Shown here: piece by piece, positions 22,819 through 35,326 of the stretch
How the letters are laid out: every line of letters starts with the position of its first letter
How positions within the stretch are numbered: position 1 is the first letter of the stretch
Assembly: GCA_038496445.1 (NCBI GenBank)
Contig: JALMLS010000322.1
Location: 992,001-1,056,000 of the forward strand
DNA length: 64,000 nucleotides
Direction: 5' to 3'
DNA from: Trichosphaerium sp. ATCC 40318
Taxonomy: Eukaryota; Discosea; Flabellinia; Trichosidae
Notes under the pieces: generated by a model
What the model saw: only the letters and a program-made list of their open reading frames with translations
What the model was told of the DNA's origin: nothing
Databases searched by the model: none
Made by a program: the position numbers and the translations under genes

Positions 22819-25800
22819 ATGGAATTCTTAATTGAGAAAATAAAACAAAACGATTACGCTAGCACGATATGCGATTTCTCAGTTGCGTCTCCGAAAAAAT
22901 TTGTTTTACTTTAGTTATCTTCACGCAGTATTTATTGTCTGACGCTATTGTTTAAGGGATATGGATATAAAATATGCCAGATGCTTTCGAAATGTTTAGG
23001 AGCTAACACATACGTTAAAGAACTCCACCTACAGCAGAATTCTCTTCGTGGTAAGGTCAGTTGATACGTAAAAGTTTAAAAAACGGAAAAGAAATTCCCT
23101 TTTTTTTTTATCAAACGCACGTGACCTTTTGTAAAAAAAGGAAATTATGGCTTGTTTCGATCTTATCGATGGTATAGTTCTTAGTACAAATTAGGATTTA
23201 CGTTACATGAAGAAGGTCTTGATGGCAAACAATTCATTGTCGTCTCTGCTCTTGGCAGTGCGTGTTTTTTACTTTTTTAATTAAAATCATGATGACGTTA
23301 TTCGTAGTCAAATAAAATAAGGTCCGAAGGATGTGATATCATATCAGGTGCGAGAAGCCTACGCACACAATTGGATTTAACCCACATTAATTTTAGAATA
23401 CCTTATGGATAGTGCATGTTCGTTGAGGGAGCTGGACATTAGCAAGAACAGCATAGGTATGTAAAACAAACTCAAAAAAAAAAATTAAACACTAAGTCTG
23501 GCAGGTCGCTCTGCTACAAGAAAGCTTGGAAAGGTAAGCTAGTGTACAACGATAATTGATAGTCTATTAATTCATAAAAAGGCGCTGGCGATCAATACTA
23601 CACTCTCCAGCCTAAACATAAGTGCACGTTTTATGTTTTTTTCCATTATATTTTTTCTAAAGTTCTATTTTAGTTTAACACTTTTGGCACTGAAGCTATA
23701 TCGAGTATGTTAATTGTCCCAACGCATATGGAGTTTCTAAATATTCTAATAGAGCTTGCATCTTCACTTAAAATAAATACAACCCTGGAAGAACTTAATA
23801 TTGCTTACACATGTGATCAAATTCGTGAGTTTTTTGATTTGTCTTGGCTTGTTAACGACTTACTCAAAGTAAAGAACTCCGCGATTTATCTTCTCTGACA
23901 AACATAACTTCCTTAAATATTTCCAATAACGACCTTGGTCGCATTCCTACAAGCATCGGATACTTAAAGCGTTCGTATTATTTTCTTTATTTTTCTTGGA
24001 TTTATTTTTGACATACTTGTGTTTACTCCTGATTTGATAGGTCTTGTATCACTTGATTTATCTAAAAATAATCTCGAAGAGTTACCTTTATCTTTGGGTA
24101 ATCTAACAAATTTAACTAAGCTTGTACTTGATGATAATCCGCTCACTAAAATCAATCAGAAGATAAGAAAGAAGTAAGATTGAAATTTCTAAACAAATTA
24201 TTCATTGACGTTTTTCTTTTTGTGTAGGGGTCCTGATAGTATCATTAAGTATTATAGAGATTCTCTATCTATTTCCAAGAAGCCTTGGACGAAAGTCAAG
24301 GTTGTTATCATTGGTAGCGAGAAAGTATCAAACCTCCTTTTATTCAGTTTCTGATTTTTTATTGATTATTTAGGCAGGAAAGACACATCTTGTTCGTAGA
24401 CTACAGGTACACCCATTCACTTTCTTTGGAGATGATTATCTAAAGGACATGTATAGAAAAGAAAATATGGTTTAGATGAGATGAGCACTGAATGTATTGA
24501 AGTTGCTTCGATAGGCTCAAAGAGCCTCGCTCTAAATGTTTTTGACTTGGGTACACTTTCCACTCTACAAATCTCCTATCTTCATTCTCGCTTAAAAACT
24601 GCAAAAAACGGTTGCTTTAGACCGTTACAACGTCAAATTTTCGAAGAAAAAAACATGTGTATTAATCCCTATTTAGGAGGTAGCCAAGTATTTCGTTTAA
24701 CACATAGATTCTTCTTTTCAATGGGATCTGTATATATCATTGTACTAGATGCAACTAAATCACAAGATGAATCTTCTTCAACGTCTACTTATTGGATAAG
24801 ACAGATAAAAGAGGTACACCACAAACAAACAAGTGAAAAAAAAACCATTCACCTAAATTACTTACAAGGCTTGTGGATTGACAATCATAAAAGTGAACAC
24901 TCATTTGGACTGTGTACTAAAGCCATGGTGTTAGGTTTTTACGTTATAACTTACTTGTGTAGGTATCAAGCGATGATGACTATACAGTGCCCTCATTTGA
25001 GGAACCAAGTACAAGCCTTTCTAAACAACTGAAGTTAGCGCCTTGTTTCGAAACAACAATAAGCTGTAAAACTAGTGAGGTATGCCACATTTAAGTTTCT
25101 TCCTCTCAGTCTTCATGAATGTTAGTACTAAGTATTCCATAGGGTATCCCAAAACTTCGTGCTAAGATAAGAGAAGTCGCAATGAAAGTTCCAATATTTG
25201 GTCAACAAATACCAAAATATTACTGGGTATGGTTTTTTTGACCTTTTCACGGTTTCTGTTTAATTCTAGTATTTAGGATTTTGAAAAGAAGTTATCACAG
25301 AGAACTGAGAAGTTGTTATACTGGAGTGAAGTTAAAAAAATGTCAACAGTGACTGAAAAACAGCTTGAAGACATGCTTCAATTTTTTACAATTGTTGGAT
25401 CTGTTATCTGGTATAATAAGGTATTCTGGGCCACTTCACGCCCTTGTCTATCATTTGACTAAATTCCATCGTGTATGGTTATTAGGGATCTCTAAAAAAT
25501 CTGATTATTCTTGACGCTCAGTGGTTGTCTGACTTATTGGATTCATTACTTAACGTTAATATTAAGATGCCGAATTGTTTATTAAACCATGACGATATAA
25601 TTAATTTATGGAAAGGGAAATACTCTAAAGCTATTTATCGTATATTATTTAAGCTGTTGGAGCACTTGGAACTAATATTTCCACTTGAAGGTACGGCCAC
25701 AGACAGTCAACAAAAATCGATTGCGAAACTAAAACCAGAAAAATTCTAAGAGTTGCCTTTCAAGCACCTTGTAGGGAGCTTAAGCTGCTTTTTCTATTGT

Positions 25801-26829
25801 TTGTTGTCAACACTCTTTTCAGTTAAATAATTTGGTGTTCTTGTCATAAACATTATTACTCTATACTTAGAACGAGGCAAAATCTAACTTTTTTTTAAAG
25901 AAAAGCCCGGCTTCAGCATCGTTCCCTGTACGTCAGCCTCATGTGTTTCGTTGGTTTGTAACACTCTTGTTTCTTAGGCATGTTGAAAAACGAAAAGCCA
26001 GGGATAATAGACTACGAACCTGAGTCACCTCCAGTAGATATGTACCAATATTGTCACGTGTACACTTTTGATTTTTTGCCTGTTGGTTTTTTTGGAAGAT
26101 TATATGCTAGTTTATGCAATTCTAAAAAGGTAAGCCATTTTGACGCTCTTTATTGTATTTTGTCGTTTTAATATGCTGTAGACATTTGATATTTTGAGCC
26201 CGTGGCGCCATGGAACAATGATATTATGTGATGGACAAGAAGGATATCTAGAGTACAAAACCTAAAAGCATTTTTTGGTTACTAAAAAACGTTCAAGGCA
26301 TGATATAGAGAAGTTTAAGCTTACTGTGGCTGTAAGAATGCTGCGCTGCGAGTAAGATTACTTGCTATAATCAAACACACTAACTTCATGGTAGTAAGCG
26401 TTTAGTCGACCTATTCTTGATGCTGACGAGTACAGTTGATTCAATTCTAAAAAAATATTAGTATGAGTCTTTTTCTCTTTTTTTTCTTTTTCTGACCTTT
26501 TTTCAGTCCAAGGAATTATGAACATGTGACTATTAAAATACCTTGCACAAGGTGCATATATTCTAGAAACATAGATGATCATATTTTCTCAAAGAAAGAA
26601 CTAACAAAGGTGTGAAATGCAACAAAATCTTATTTTTTTAACAAATGCAATAGGCATGTGCTGACGGCTCACTATCTGTTCCTTGTGGTACTAATTCAAT
26701 ACGTATAGAAGAACTTGCGCCAGGTACTACCGCCAGATTTTTTTTAAATTTGCCATAATCTAAAGATATACTACAGGCTTGGTAAGCGACTTCCAACACA
26801 AGCAAAAAAAACGTGAAAATGTAGAATAA
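22819..26829 (+). CDS. Roco family protein: LRR - Roc GTPase - COR
   Basis: About twenty exons from ATG 22819 (MEFLIEKIKQNDY). N-terminal LRRs: NTYVKELHLQQNSL, LRELDISKNSI, ITSLNISNNDLGRIP and LVSLDLSKNNLEELPLSLG (to about 24170). Roc domain: P-loop GSEKAGKTHL formed across an intron (24325/24375), G3-like VFDLGG (24550/24680), then FRLTHRFFFSMGSVYIIVLDA and a THLD that fits the G4 position (about 24900). COR domain: IPKYYW, IILDAQWLSDLL, FDFLPVGFFGRLY (26070). Roco proteins are large multidomain GTPases of signalling and cytoskeleton (LRRK2 and Dictyostelium relatives). No kinase domain follows; the protein ends VSDFQHKQKKRENVE. An in-frame TAA at 26263-26265 sits inside coherent coding sequence (LEYKT stop KHFLVTKK), so the last 190 codons are lost or read through, or my splice model is wrong there. 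Confidence 0.85.
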
Positions 26830-27048
26830 AAATTAAATTATTTATAAACCACATTTATACAAAATCATTGTGTCTACAGTATCTATGTGCGTATTACACG
26901 GTACATATACACTTTCAAAAAGAAAATATCACTTTGGCAGTGACAAAAATAAGGAACTGTTGGGCACCACTTCTTGCAAGAGTTTTTTCTATGTAACTTC
27001 TTTATTTGCCTTTTTTGTTATAGTTAACTCTGCAACATCTACTAAACA

Positions 27049-27861
27049 ATGATTAAAACCGTACTTGTTTTAGCTGCACTATTCGTCCTTGCAAGTGCAT
27101 TTAGCACCGGCGCTCTACTGGAGTACGTAACCTGAAGATACTTCTGTTGTTCACCAATAGTTTAGATTTGTTGAAGGAGTTGCTATTAGCTTGGAACACA
27201 ATTTGGCCGATAACATCACGGGGTACAAATAAGCTTATTTTTTAACTCCTTGTATTATACTAACCACAGCACTATAGCGTGTACACAAGACCAAGATGCA
27301 CTTATGTCGTTGTACGACACCACCATAGACGATTTGAGGAGCGCAATTGCTGACAAGAGCGTTGAACTGCTTAAAAATCCGAACTAAGACATTGGACATG
27401 CGCTCAGTGAAACAAAAACTGTTTTTGAGGTATGCAACGTTTTGTTGTATTCTGGGTTATCATTAATGTATTTGTATAGCCTTGTGGTGGTGATAATCTT
27501 TTTGAAGACTTTGAAACCTTCGGGAAAGAGCTAACTACAAACCCAAAGTAGCTTTTACTTTTTGTTTTTTTTTTTCGGTAGAATGTGGTTCTTTTGTTAA
27601 CTGTTCTTTTCTGTTAAGGCTATAGCTAAGGAGTTTTTTGATGTACTCTTTGGAGGAAGAGAATTAAAGCAGGATCTTCATGATATGATTGAATACTGGG
27701 GAAAACAGAAATATAAACTACTGGTACATCGTAAGTGTTTCTGAAATTCTTTTTTTTCCTTTTTTTTTCCGATATTCATTTCATGCTAATGGATTTCATT
27801 AAAAGGCTCGGCAAACTTATTTGTATCTTTAATTGATAATCTTTATATCCCTAATAAGTAA
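27049..27861 (+). pseudogene. Small secreted-protein gene with an internal stop
   Basis: Exon 1 encodes a clear signal peptide, MIKTVLVLAALFVLASAFS. Exons 2-6 continue in phase (FVEGVAISLEHNLADNITG, then TIACTQDQDALMSLYDTTI, PCGGDNLFEDFETFGKELT, AKEFFDVLFGG) and end IDNLYIPNK with TAA at 27859-27861. The predicted product is a small, mostly helical exported or lumenal protein with an N-glycosylation site (NIT). The third exon contains TAA at 27385-27387 with open, protein-like frame after it (DIGHALSETKTVFE). This points to a recent nonsense mutation or a missed intron. No family is recognised. Confidence 0.5.
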
Positions 27862-28287
27862 AGTCGCCCGACCCTGTGCAGTTGTGAACAAACCAGCACA
27901 CAACATTTCCATGATACCTTACACCTGTTTTTCACGCCTTCTCCTTTTGGCATAAGTGACCATACATATGTTTGACAACCTTATTTTGTTGAGCCGATTA
28001 TTGCTACATATTTCTTCCATCTTGACACGCTTCAAGTAGTATTAAGCGAGTATACATTAGTCGACGTAGAAGTAACAAGCTTGCGCTAAAAAATGATCAC
28101 TTTCTTGCTTTTTTGTTAAACTTGTCATTTTATCCATCCTTTACTTTTTCACGCTTTTAAACTGATTGTGTAACATGCTAACATGTATTTACTCAAAACA
28201 GACGTTTGTAGAGAAAAACGCTTGATGACATCAGAATTATAGGCAAACACAGTGTGATTTATTTTTCAGTAATTTTCCAAAGACAAA

Positions 28288-29899
28288 ATGTCGAGACGAG
28301 AGGATGTTATTTTACTCACTGAGACAAATACACAAGATGCGCCTATAGAGATAGATGAAAAACCCCCTTCTTATTGTACTACTTTATTGATGAAGCTTCG
28401 AAACGCTACATTACCCCGAAGAGGCCACTACGTATCTTATTTCATAGGTAACTATCAATTCTCCAATTCTTTACTCCGCACTTTCTTTTTTTTTATCTCA
28501 CGTGTTTTTGTAGGCGTCGCTATAGATGTTATTGGTCTCCTTGTATGGGCTACTGTTATTGGTTTTGTTTTAACACGCAAAGGTAAGTTTTGTTAAAATA
28601 CAAGCGTGTAAGGAGTCTCCTACGCTTAAAAACAATTTGGGACTACTTTTCGCTTCTTTTTTAGCAAGCACGTGATTTGTCATCACCTTATTTGCTCTTG
28701 TTGACTTTTTTCTCCTTAAAGAAATGAAAGAACTATGGTATATGCCCTTTGTCGGTATTGCCGGCGCTACGATTGGTATGAGCACTCCCGCCGGAGGAGG
28801 TGTTGTTTTCTTTCCAGTACTTTCAACTTTGCCGAATATGACAGCACCAAAGGCTGTTGCTTTCAGTGTCGCTACTCAATTTGTTGGCATGGGCGTGTTT
28901 GGAACTATGGCTTGGGTAAGGCAAGGAAGGCAGTTCATTATGTTCATACCAGCTATAGTAGCTGTATTTTTTAGGTATGCTAAAACAAAGGAAATTTTTT
29001 TTTTCATCAGCAAGTTCGTGTAGTCTACTACCCCACTTTATCACATTTGTCTGAATCTAAATCTAAACATAGACTTATTATTAACACTGTTGATGTTTAT
29101 TTACTTATTTTGTAGCACTTGTGGCACTGCAATTAGGTAAGGAAAACTACACCTCTCCTAGCTTTTTTTAACAATTTTTTTTTTGTTTTCTAGCCTTTAT
29201 GCTGTTCCTATAAGCAACTCCAGTATCTTGGATATAGTCTTTTCTTGCTTTGGATTCTTATTAGCTCTGTACATGATTTATTTACTTGTCAAGAACGACA
29301 CCGACGAGCCAAATGGAAAAATGAACAGTTTCAAAATAATTGGAAAAGACACCCACAGTCTCATTCGCTTGGGTACACTTATCGTTGCATCTTTTTGTGG
29401 CGGTATTTTAGGTACCCTCTTACATCGCATAATGATAGTACTCATTTACATGAGGTAGTTGGGTATGTGGGTGTTGGTGTTGACGTCCTCTTGTTTGGTG
29501 TATGGACCGCCATATTTAAGGTGTTCTTGCTTGATCCTTTCTGTTTTTCTAATTGATATTAGGTTCATGCTGTAAGAGCTACTGTAACAAGTATTCTTAT
29601 AATGGGTTGGTCTTGTACTCTACCACTACTAACAAACGTTCTTGTCTTCGATGACTTTCCTTTACACATGTGGTTAATGGTTTTGGGTGGTATTATTATT
29701 GGTGCGAGGACTGGTGCTGTGTTAGGTGTACTATTAGGAAAAAGAGGGTACATTCAATAATTTCATTTGTATTGCTTGTATAGGTAACAACTAATTGTTT
29801 TTTTCCAATAGCATCATGGGCTTACTAGTGATACTTCTTTTTGGTGAAATAATTTTGACAATTGTAAAGTTCACAATACTTAAAACTGCACGATTGTAA
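28288..29899 (+). CDS. TauE/SafE-type membrane transporter
   Basis: About eight exons, starting MSRREDVILLTETNTQDAP with a cytosolic N-terminus of about 50 residues. Membrane segments include AIDVIGLLVWATVIGFVL, then WYMPFVGIAGATIGMSTPAGGGVVFFPVL, with the Gly/Pro-rich GGGVVFFP motif typical of the TauE/SafE (sulfite/anion exporter) family. AVAFSVATQFVGMGVF, ILDIVFSCFGFLLALYMIYLL, LIRLGTLIVASFCGGI, VGYVGVGVDVLLFG, LHMWLMVLGGIIIGA and IMGLLVILLFGEIIL follow, about eight or nine helices in all. Family members export or import sulfur-containing or organic anions at the plasma membrane. The substrate here is unknown. The stop is at 29897-29899. The exon around 28980-29130 is poorly defined. Confidence 0.8.
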
Positions 29900-30017
29900 T
29901 ACCAATATTTGTGCGCATACTATCACTAATACATGGCCGTTACCAAATTTAAACATAATAAACATAATTTAACAATGTACATAACAACCAATTCACAGAA
30001 ATGAGAAGCAAAGCTCG

Positions 30018-30128
30018 CACAATAGCCTAAATCTGTTGCCACCAACAACAGAACCTCCAACCACAGTGCCACCAATAACAGTATCACCAACAACACATGT
30101 GCCTACAACAGTATCTCCTACAATCATA
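30018..30128 (+). repeat. Short Pro/Thr-rich coding-like repeat
   Basis: The plus strand reads LPPTTEPPTTVPPITVSPTT and similar, built from repeated CCAACAACA/CCTACAACA units, as in mucin-like linkers. It has no convincing start codon, signal peptide or flanking domain, so it is probably a relic of a surface-protein gene or simple sequence. Confidence 0.4.
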
Positions 30129-30407
30129 TTTCTCAACAAAAGCTCCTGCAAATATTTGCAAGCATACTGTAGTTCTTATTATACTTTTGAAGTTCACTGG
30201 GAATACCTTATAAACTCAGGCCAAAGGTTGTGTCGGAAGATTAAGTTAGGATAAGTTGTGTAAACAAATAAAACTATTGGAACGTATTGTATCAACTAGT
30301 GTTCTATTGGTTCATTTTAAATTGAGTATGCTACACGGTAACGTTTATTATCGCTGTACGGCTTAATATCAAGCTTAGAGATTAGCGTTAAAGTAGACAC
30401 TTCAAAA

Positions 30408-31374
30408 ATGAAGCGAAACGCTGAGTTTATAGGCGTAGAAGAGCTCAAGAGGCAACAAAAAGCGCAACTGGACAAATTTGAAAAATGGGCTTCAGATGAG
30501 ACATTTCATATCTTCGGACCAAGGTACCCGTATTTTTACGCCTAACAGGAATTATAACAACGGTTTTAATTCATTTTGTAGCTAATTATAAAACTTCGTC
30601 GTTTCTTTTGGTTTTAAACTATAGTTTAGATACAGTCACTATGATTGGTGGATGTTTCCAATAGAATTAAGTAGTAGTAGAGGTCTAAAGTACGAATCAA
30701 AAGACAACGGCCTCTTTCTTGAGGTTTTTCACTGAATTTTTTTGTATGTAATCGAAAATTACTTACCTTTCACCTGCAATTAGGTACACGTGCTATGAAG
30801 GAGATTTTGCGGACTTGTCACAAGATCTTGAGTATATGAAGAATTATAAACGTGGTGTATTTTTATTATGCTTGTCTTGGGGATACAACATAGAAACAAA
30901 AGAAATCACGTGCGTTTTGAGCAACTTTTTTTTCGAATATTTGTTTATGTTACCCAACACCTTGTCATCTGTTTGCATCACCAAAAGAAAGTTTATCCAA
31001 CACCCCTGGTTTAAAGCAAAGTAGTAAACACTCTAACTATAAGAAAAAAAATGCTTCAACGATGATACCTTGACAAACTTATAAAATATTTTTTGATTTT
31101 CAGAAAACGTTGTGCTTCTTTTGGATTACTACCTTAGTTTTATTATAAGTAAGTTAACCTTAATTTCATTAGTATACGTAAGTCAAAAGGTCAAAAATGG
31201 AAGAAATGGGGTGTAAGATTACGTAAAGTAGGACAATCCTTACTACATTTTGGAGAAGAAGATTATTTCAAATCTCTTGATTATTTTGTACAAAGTACAC
31301 TCTATAAGCAAGATCCATCAATGGATACTTCAGACAATAAAAGCAGGGGTAAGTGGCCTTTCACCAAACCGTGA
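30408..31374 (+). CDS. Unrecognised multi-exon protein
   Basis: Start at 30408 (MKRNAEFIGVEELKRQQ). Exon 1 joins exon 2 in phase to give TFHIFGPRYSHYDWWMFPIE, exon 3 begins YTCYEGDFADLSQDLEYM and includes FLLCLSWGYNIETKE, and the last exon reads WKKWGVRLRKVGQSLLHFGEEDY to a stop at 31372-31374. The repeated aromatic blocks (HYDWWMFPI, LSWGYN) and consistent phases argue for a real, soluble globular protein of about 200-220 residues. I do not recognise the family. The middle exon near 30950-31110 is unclear. Confidence 0.6.
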
Positions 31375-31496
31375 TCTGATATTACACAAAAATACTATCC
31401 AGTCTAAAACGCAATGAGTACAAACAACTGTCGATAAAAATAAAACTGTCAAAGAATAAATTGGTCAACAAATACACCGTACGCCTTTTCGTCAAG

Positions 31497-31850
31497 TTAA
31501 CTTGTAGTAAATAAGGTGAGGTATATCAAACTCAACCTAACAGTTTGAACTCCTTTTAATGCGGCTACACCTTCATTCGTAAAAGAAAAAACAAAGATCA
31601 CTGAAATGCGCACCAGCAGAGCTTTCAACCCTTCATCTGCTACATATGTGCTCCAAAGGCTAATAGTGTAAAAGCCTTTTAGAGCTTTGATACCTTCATC
31701 TGTTAGTGTTTGCATTTACTGAGGCTAATAGTATGTACGCCTGCATGCGCTTTTACACCTTCATCTGTTACTGAAGTATAATTTTATGTACACTGTTGAC
31801 TGATTTTATGCCTTCATCAGTAAATGATACCACTCAAGGAACAGGGTTTT
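31497..31850 (-). pseudogene. F-box/LRR gene remnant
   Basis: The minus strand keeps several LRR units of the local family (TDEGIKALKGFYTISLW, ADEGLKALL, NEGVAALKGVQTVRLS) and further broken units up to about 31850 (repeated TTCATCTGTTA/TTCATCAGTAA). Frames are shifted between units and no F-box or start is left. It is a decayed relative of 4862-5995 and 40336-41130. Confidence 0.75.
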
Positions 31851-31977
31851 CTTGAAGGCCACATAGCAAATGCAACTGCGCAAAAGTAAGGCGTTGAAAA
31901 AACCAAAGATCTTTGACTAAATGTTGACTACAGGGATTCTTCATTTCTGTTTTAACTGCCTACAAAACACTACAACC

Positions 31978-34175
31978 ATGTTACGCTACGCACTAGCGGT
32001 TTTGATATGTATGATAACAGGGATTGCAGCTCTTGACAATGTACGAGTACATTTCTAAACAATTAAAACCAGCAAAACTCGTTTTTTACGCGAAAAAAAC
32101 ACAATCAAAGCCATTTGCCTTCGTTTTCATTTCAGTATTTTTAAAACACTCCACGAATACCTCAACGGGCCATTGCACATCACAAGGTGTTAAATTACGT
32201 ACTGCCAAAAACTTTCCAGCACTTTACAGCAGATATTGAATCTACTAGTACAATTTAGACTCAAAACACTGCGTAGGGTCTAGGAAAGCTACCACCAATG
32301 GGTATACTTGATTTCAAGAAACTACAGAGCTAACCTATTAGGTTGGACCACGTGGTGTACAGACAATGATATTATTCCGTGCAACAACGACTATTGCAGT
32401 GAGGGAGAGGTTAAGGATGTTGTAGACGCCATGGTTTCGAACGGTACGGAAAAATTGTTACAACTTATTTTGTTCAACAAGTAATCTTCTTTAGGGTTAC
32501 TAGAGCTTGGATATAACTACGTCAACCTTGATGGTACGTTAGGTTAAACAATGGTATTAGGAGTATACACGTGACCTCCACATCAGCCTTTAAGGAACTA
32601 CTAGATGAACAAAAAACATCTAGTGTTGTGGCTGTTTGTGCTTTTTTTTTTTGAGTACTTATTTTTATCTAAGATTGCTGGGCTGGAGAGCGTGATAGCA
32701 CCGGTCAAATACAACCAGATCCAAGTATGACTTTGAATAAGTAGTCTTTAGACTCATAACCTAACATGTTTTAATAGAGCGATTCCCTAGTGGTATGAAA
32801 GCACTAGCTGATTACATTCATTCCAAAGGTATAACTTTTTATTTCTGTTTGTCTTACATCTTGCTTAATCGTGTAGGGATGAAATTTGGATTATACACAG
32901 ACGCTGGTACAAAAACATGCAAGTACAGTCGCCCAGGTAGTTATGGATACTACAAACAAGACGCTCAGACCTACGCTGATTGGACAATGGATTTTGTAAA
33001 AATGGATTGGTGTGGTTTTTTTTTTTGCCATTAACGGCCTGTTCATATGTCTTAGGTGTAATCACCCAAGAAACTTTACTGCACAGGAACTTTATAGCGA
33101 AATGCGTGATGCCTTGAATGCTACAGGTAGACCCATGTTCTTTGCAATGTGCGAATGGGGATTGTACGTTTGTTTTGTTGTGTTTTTACTATTGGAGGCT
33201 ACCACTGATGATTGTTTAGGTATAATAGTTGGGAGTGGTCTAAACCTGTGGGTAACAGCTGGAGAGTTGGACCTGATCACCTTCCTTTCTGGTGGACACC
33301 AGGTACGGAAATGTTTTCTTGCAATTTCACTGTTTAAACTTTTCGGTGTAGATACCTCACAAGATCCTGGACAAGGTCAAGGAACTGCAAATATTATTCA
33401 GCACATGGCTAAACTCGGCAAATACGCTGGACCTGGTGGTTGGAACGATCCGGACTTTTTGTTACCTGGTACGCAAAAAAAAGATAGTAAACACTTTTTT
33501 TTTCCTCTTGATTTATAAAGTTGTGTTTAGGTTATAGCTGGATGGGTGAAGATGATAAAAAAACAGAGTTTGCATTCTGGTGCTTGTTCGCAGCACCTTT
33601 AGTAGTTGCAACAGGTACGCTAATACTATTGGCTCTTGATACCCATAAACCAATCGCTAAATTGTTCATAGATGTAAGAAATTTAGAAGATAAAAAAGTC
33701 ATCTTGAACAAAGAAGCTATCGCCGTTAATCAAGCACGTGCACTCTATTCTTCATTTTGACAGAGAAAATTACATCACATTGCTCGCATCTAAAATATCA
33801 CTAGGATCCTCTTGGTGTTCCTGGTGTTATTCGAGTTAACAATACTGATGGCGGACAAGTTTTTAGCAGACCTCTAGCTAACGGTGACTGGGCTGTTATT
33901 ATCTATAATTCGAACATTTTGTGGGGAGACGTTAATATGTCTATCAAATGGACTCAAGAAATACTCCCTGGATGGCCTACAAATGCTGTTAAAGTACGTA
34001 ATAGAACTTTGTAAACAACATTCTAATTTTTTTTGATAAAATTGCTGATTGCGTTTTGTAGGCGTCAGTAAGAGACTTGTGGAAACACACCGATGAAGGA
34101 ATTATGGACGCGTATACTGTTAAGAACTTGAAGCCACATCAAAGTATTATGTTGCGCTTACAGCCAAAAATGTAA
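31978..34175 (+). CDS. Alpha-galactosidase, glycoside hydrolase family 27
   Basis: About fourteen exons. The N-terminus MLRYALAVLICMITGIAALDN is a signal peptide, so the enzyme is secreted or lysosomal. Next come LGKLPPMGWTTW (family opening motif), YNYVNLDDCW, GMKFGLYTDAGTKTC and the catalytic nucleophile motif FVKMDWC (Asp at about 33005). The acid/base region is WRVGPDH (about 33268), then GGWNDPDFL and FAAPLVVAT. A C-terminal beta-sandwich follows (NGDWAVIIYNS...WGDVNMSIKW), with stop TAA at 34173-34175. It would hydrolyse terminal alpha-galactosides of oligosaccharides or glycolipids. It appears complete. Donors are largely GTACG. The 33620-33770 segment is the least certain join. Confidence 0.93.
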
Positions 34176-34589
34176 GGCAATAAACCAACACTTAAATTCC
34201 ACTCACGTGATATTGTTATGTCAACATAAAAAAACCTCTATTGTGGTGTGCCTTCGTATGCCTCTGTAAATCGTTATGGGTTTAGTGACTCTGCGTGACG
34301 TGTGTACGATCAATGACGTGAACATTCTGCTGAACTATTTTTAAAACTAAATACAAGTCACATGTGTGACTGCATACACGTTAATATCTCACATGTTTAA
34401 CTACGCGCGTAGCTACCGGGTAATTTTTTGCGTTTTTCTGAAAGAGAAATTATCTAAACCGATAGCGAAGTATTCTCTAGTCAAACAATCACCTGAACGC
34501 AGCAATAAAGCGAAGAAATAATTATTTATAACCATATCTAGCGAGTCACGTGTCATTTGTAAATTATAGATTAAAACCCGATCAAACAA
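34176..34589. other. Intergenic region
   Basis: Two CACGTG palindromes (about 34204 and 34547) lie here. No gene is supported. Confidence 0.4.
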
Positions 34590-34992
34590 ATGGCCCATGT
34601 ACGTCTTTTATCGTCTAAACACGTTTAAGCAGTTCTTTATTACTAACAGAATACTACAGGAGCATAAACATCCTCATCTAGCAGCAATAAAGCATTTACT
34701 ACATATTGAAGAAGAACATCGTACGTAGCTTACAAAGCTCAAGTGATAGCGCTGTGTTGGCTTTAAAAGAAAAAATGTAGCAAATCTACAAAAATAATTC
34801 TTACTCGCCGTTTTTAGATAATAATAAGCGTAACCTTGCTCAGAATGCTATGAACTTGATAGAGTACGTTTTCCTTTTTGTAGATTCGTTTATAAATTAC
34901 AATGCCGACGAAATTCTTCGCTTTACTTAATTGCTCTTAATCTAACGCAACTGCAAGTAAAACTGCGCACGGTCCAAAACCAAGCGCTTTAA
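34590..34992 (+). CDS. Hypothetical small protein, spliced
   Basis: ATG 34590 opens a tiny exon (MAH) with donor GTACGT. The following exons join in phase to give EHKHPHLAAIKHLLHIEEEH, then NNKRNLAQNAMNLIE, and FVYKLQCRRNSSLYLIALNL to a stop at 34990-34992. The product is about 80 residues, probably helical, with no recognised domain. A Pro/Ala/Lys-rich open frame in another phase overlaps 34950-35095 (KTAHGPKPSALTNAKQAPRP), so the gene may extend differently. Confidence 0.35.
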
Positions 34993-35326
34993 CAAACGCT
35001 AAACAAGCACCAAGACCTCTGCCAAAACAACCCTTACCACAAATTATTGATCTATCGAGTGCGTTACCAAGCATTACAATGCTCATAAAGGCAAAAAAAC
35101 CGTTTTTTACGCGCAAGTAGAGCTTTTTCATAAACGCGCACAATAGTAAACCTTCGTTCTTCATTTGTAAACCGATACAAACGCATAGCGAGAGTATAGG
35201 TTTGAGTTAGAAAAAGTAGAAAAAAATAATCAAAAATTCTTTTCCCCTTTCCGCTTTTGCGTATTGAGCACTTGGCACAATAGTATAACTAACACGGTAA
35301 CAATAGAACCAGGGGAACACGGAACA

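Noticed and set aside
26200-27430. Non-standard genetic code with TAA as sense
   Set aside because: Many intact genes in the window end cleanly at TAA (polymerase eta, phosphoserine aminotransferase, alpha-galactosidase, GPCR), so the standard code is the simpler reading.
28735-28974. 79-codon Tyr/Cys/Arg-rich ORF
   Set aside because: A shadow frame of the TauE/SafE exon.
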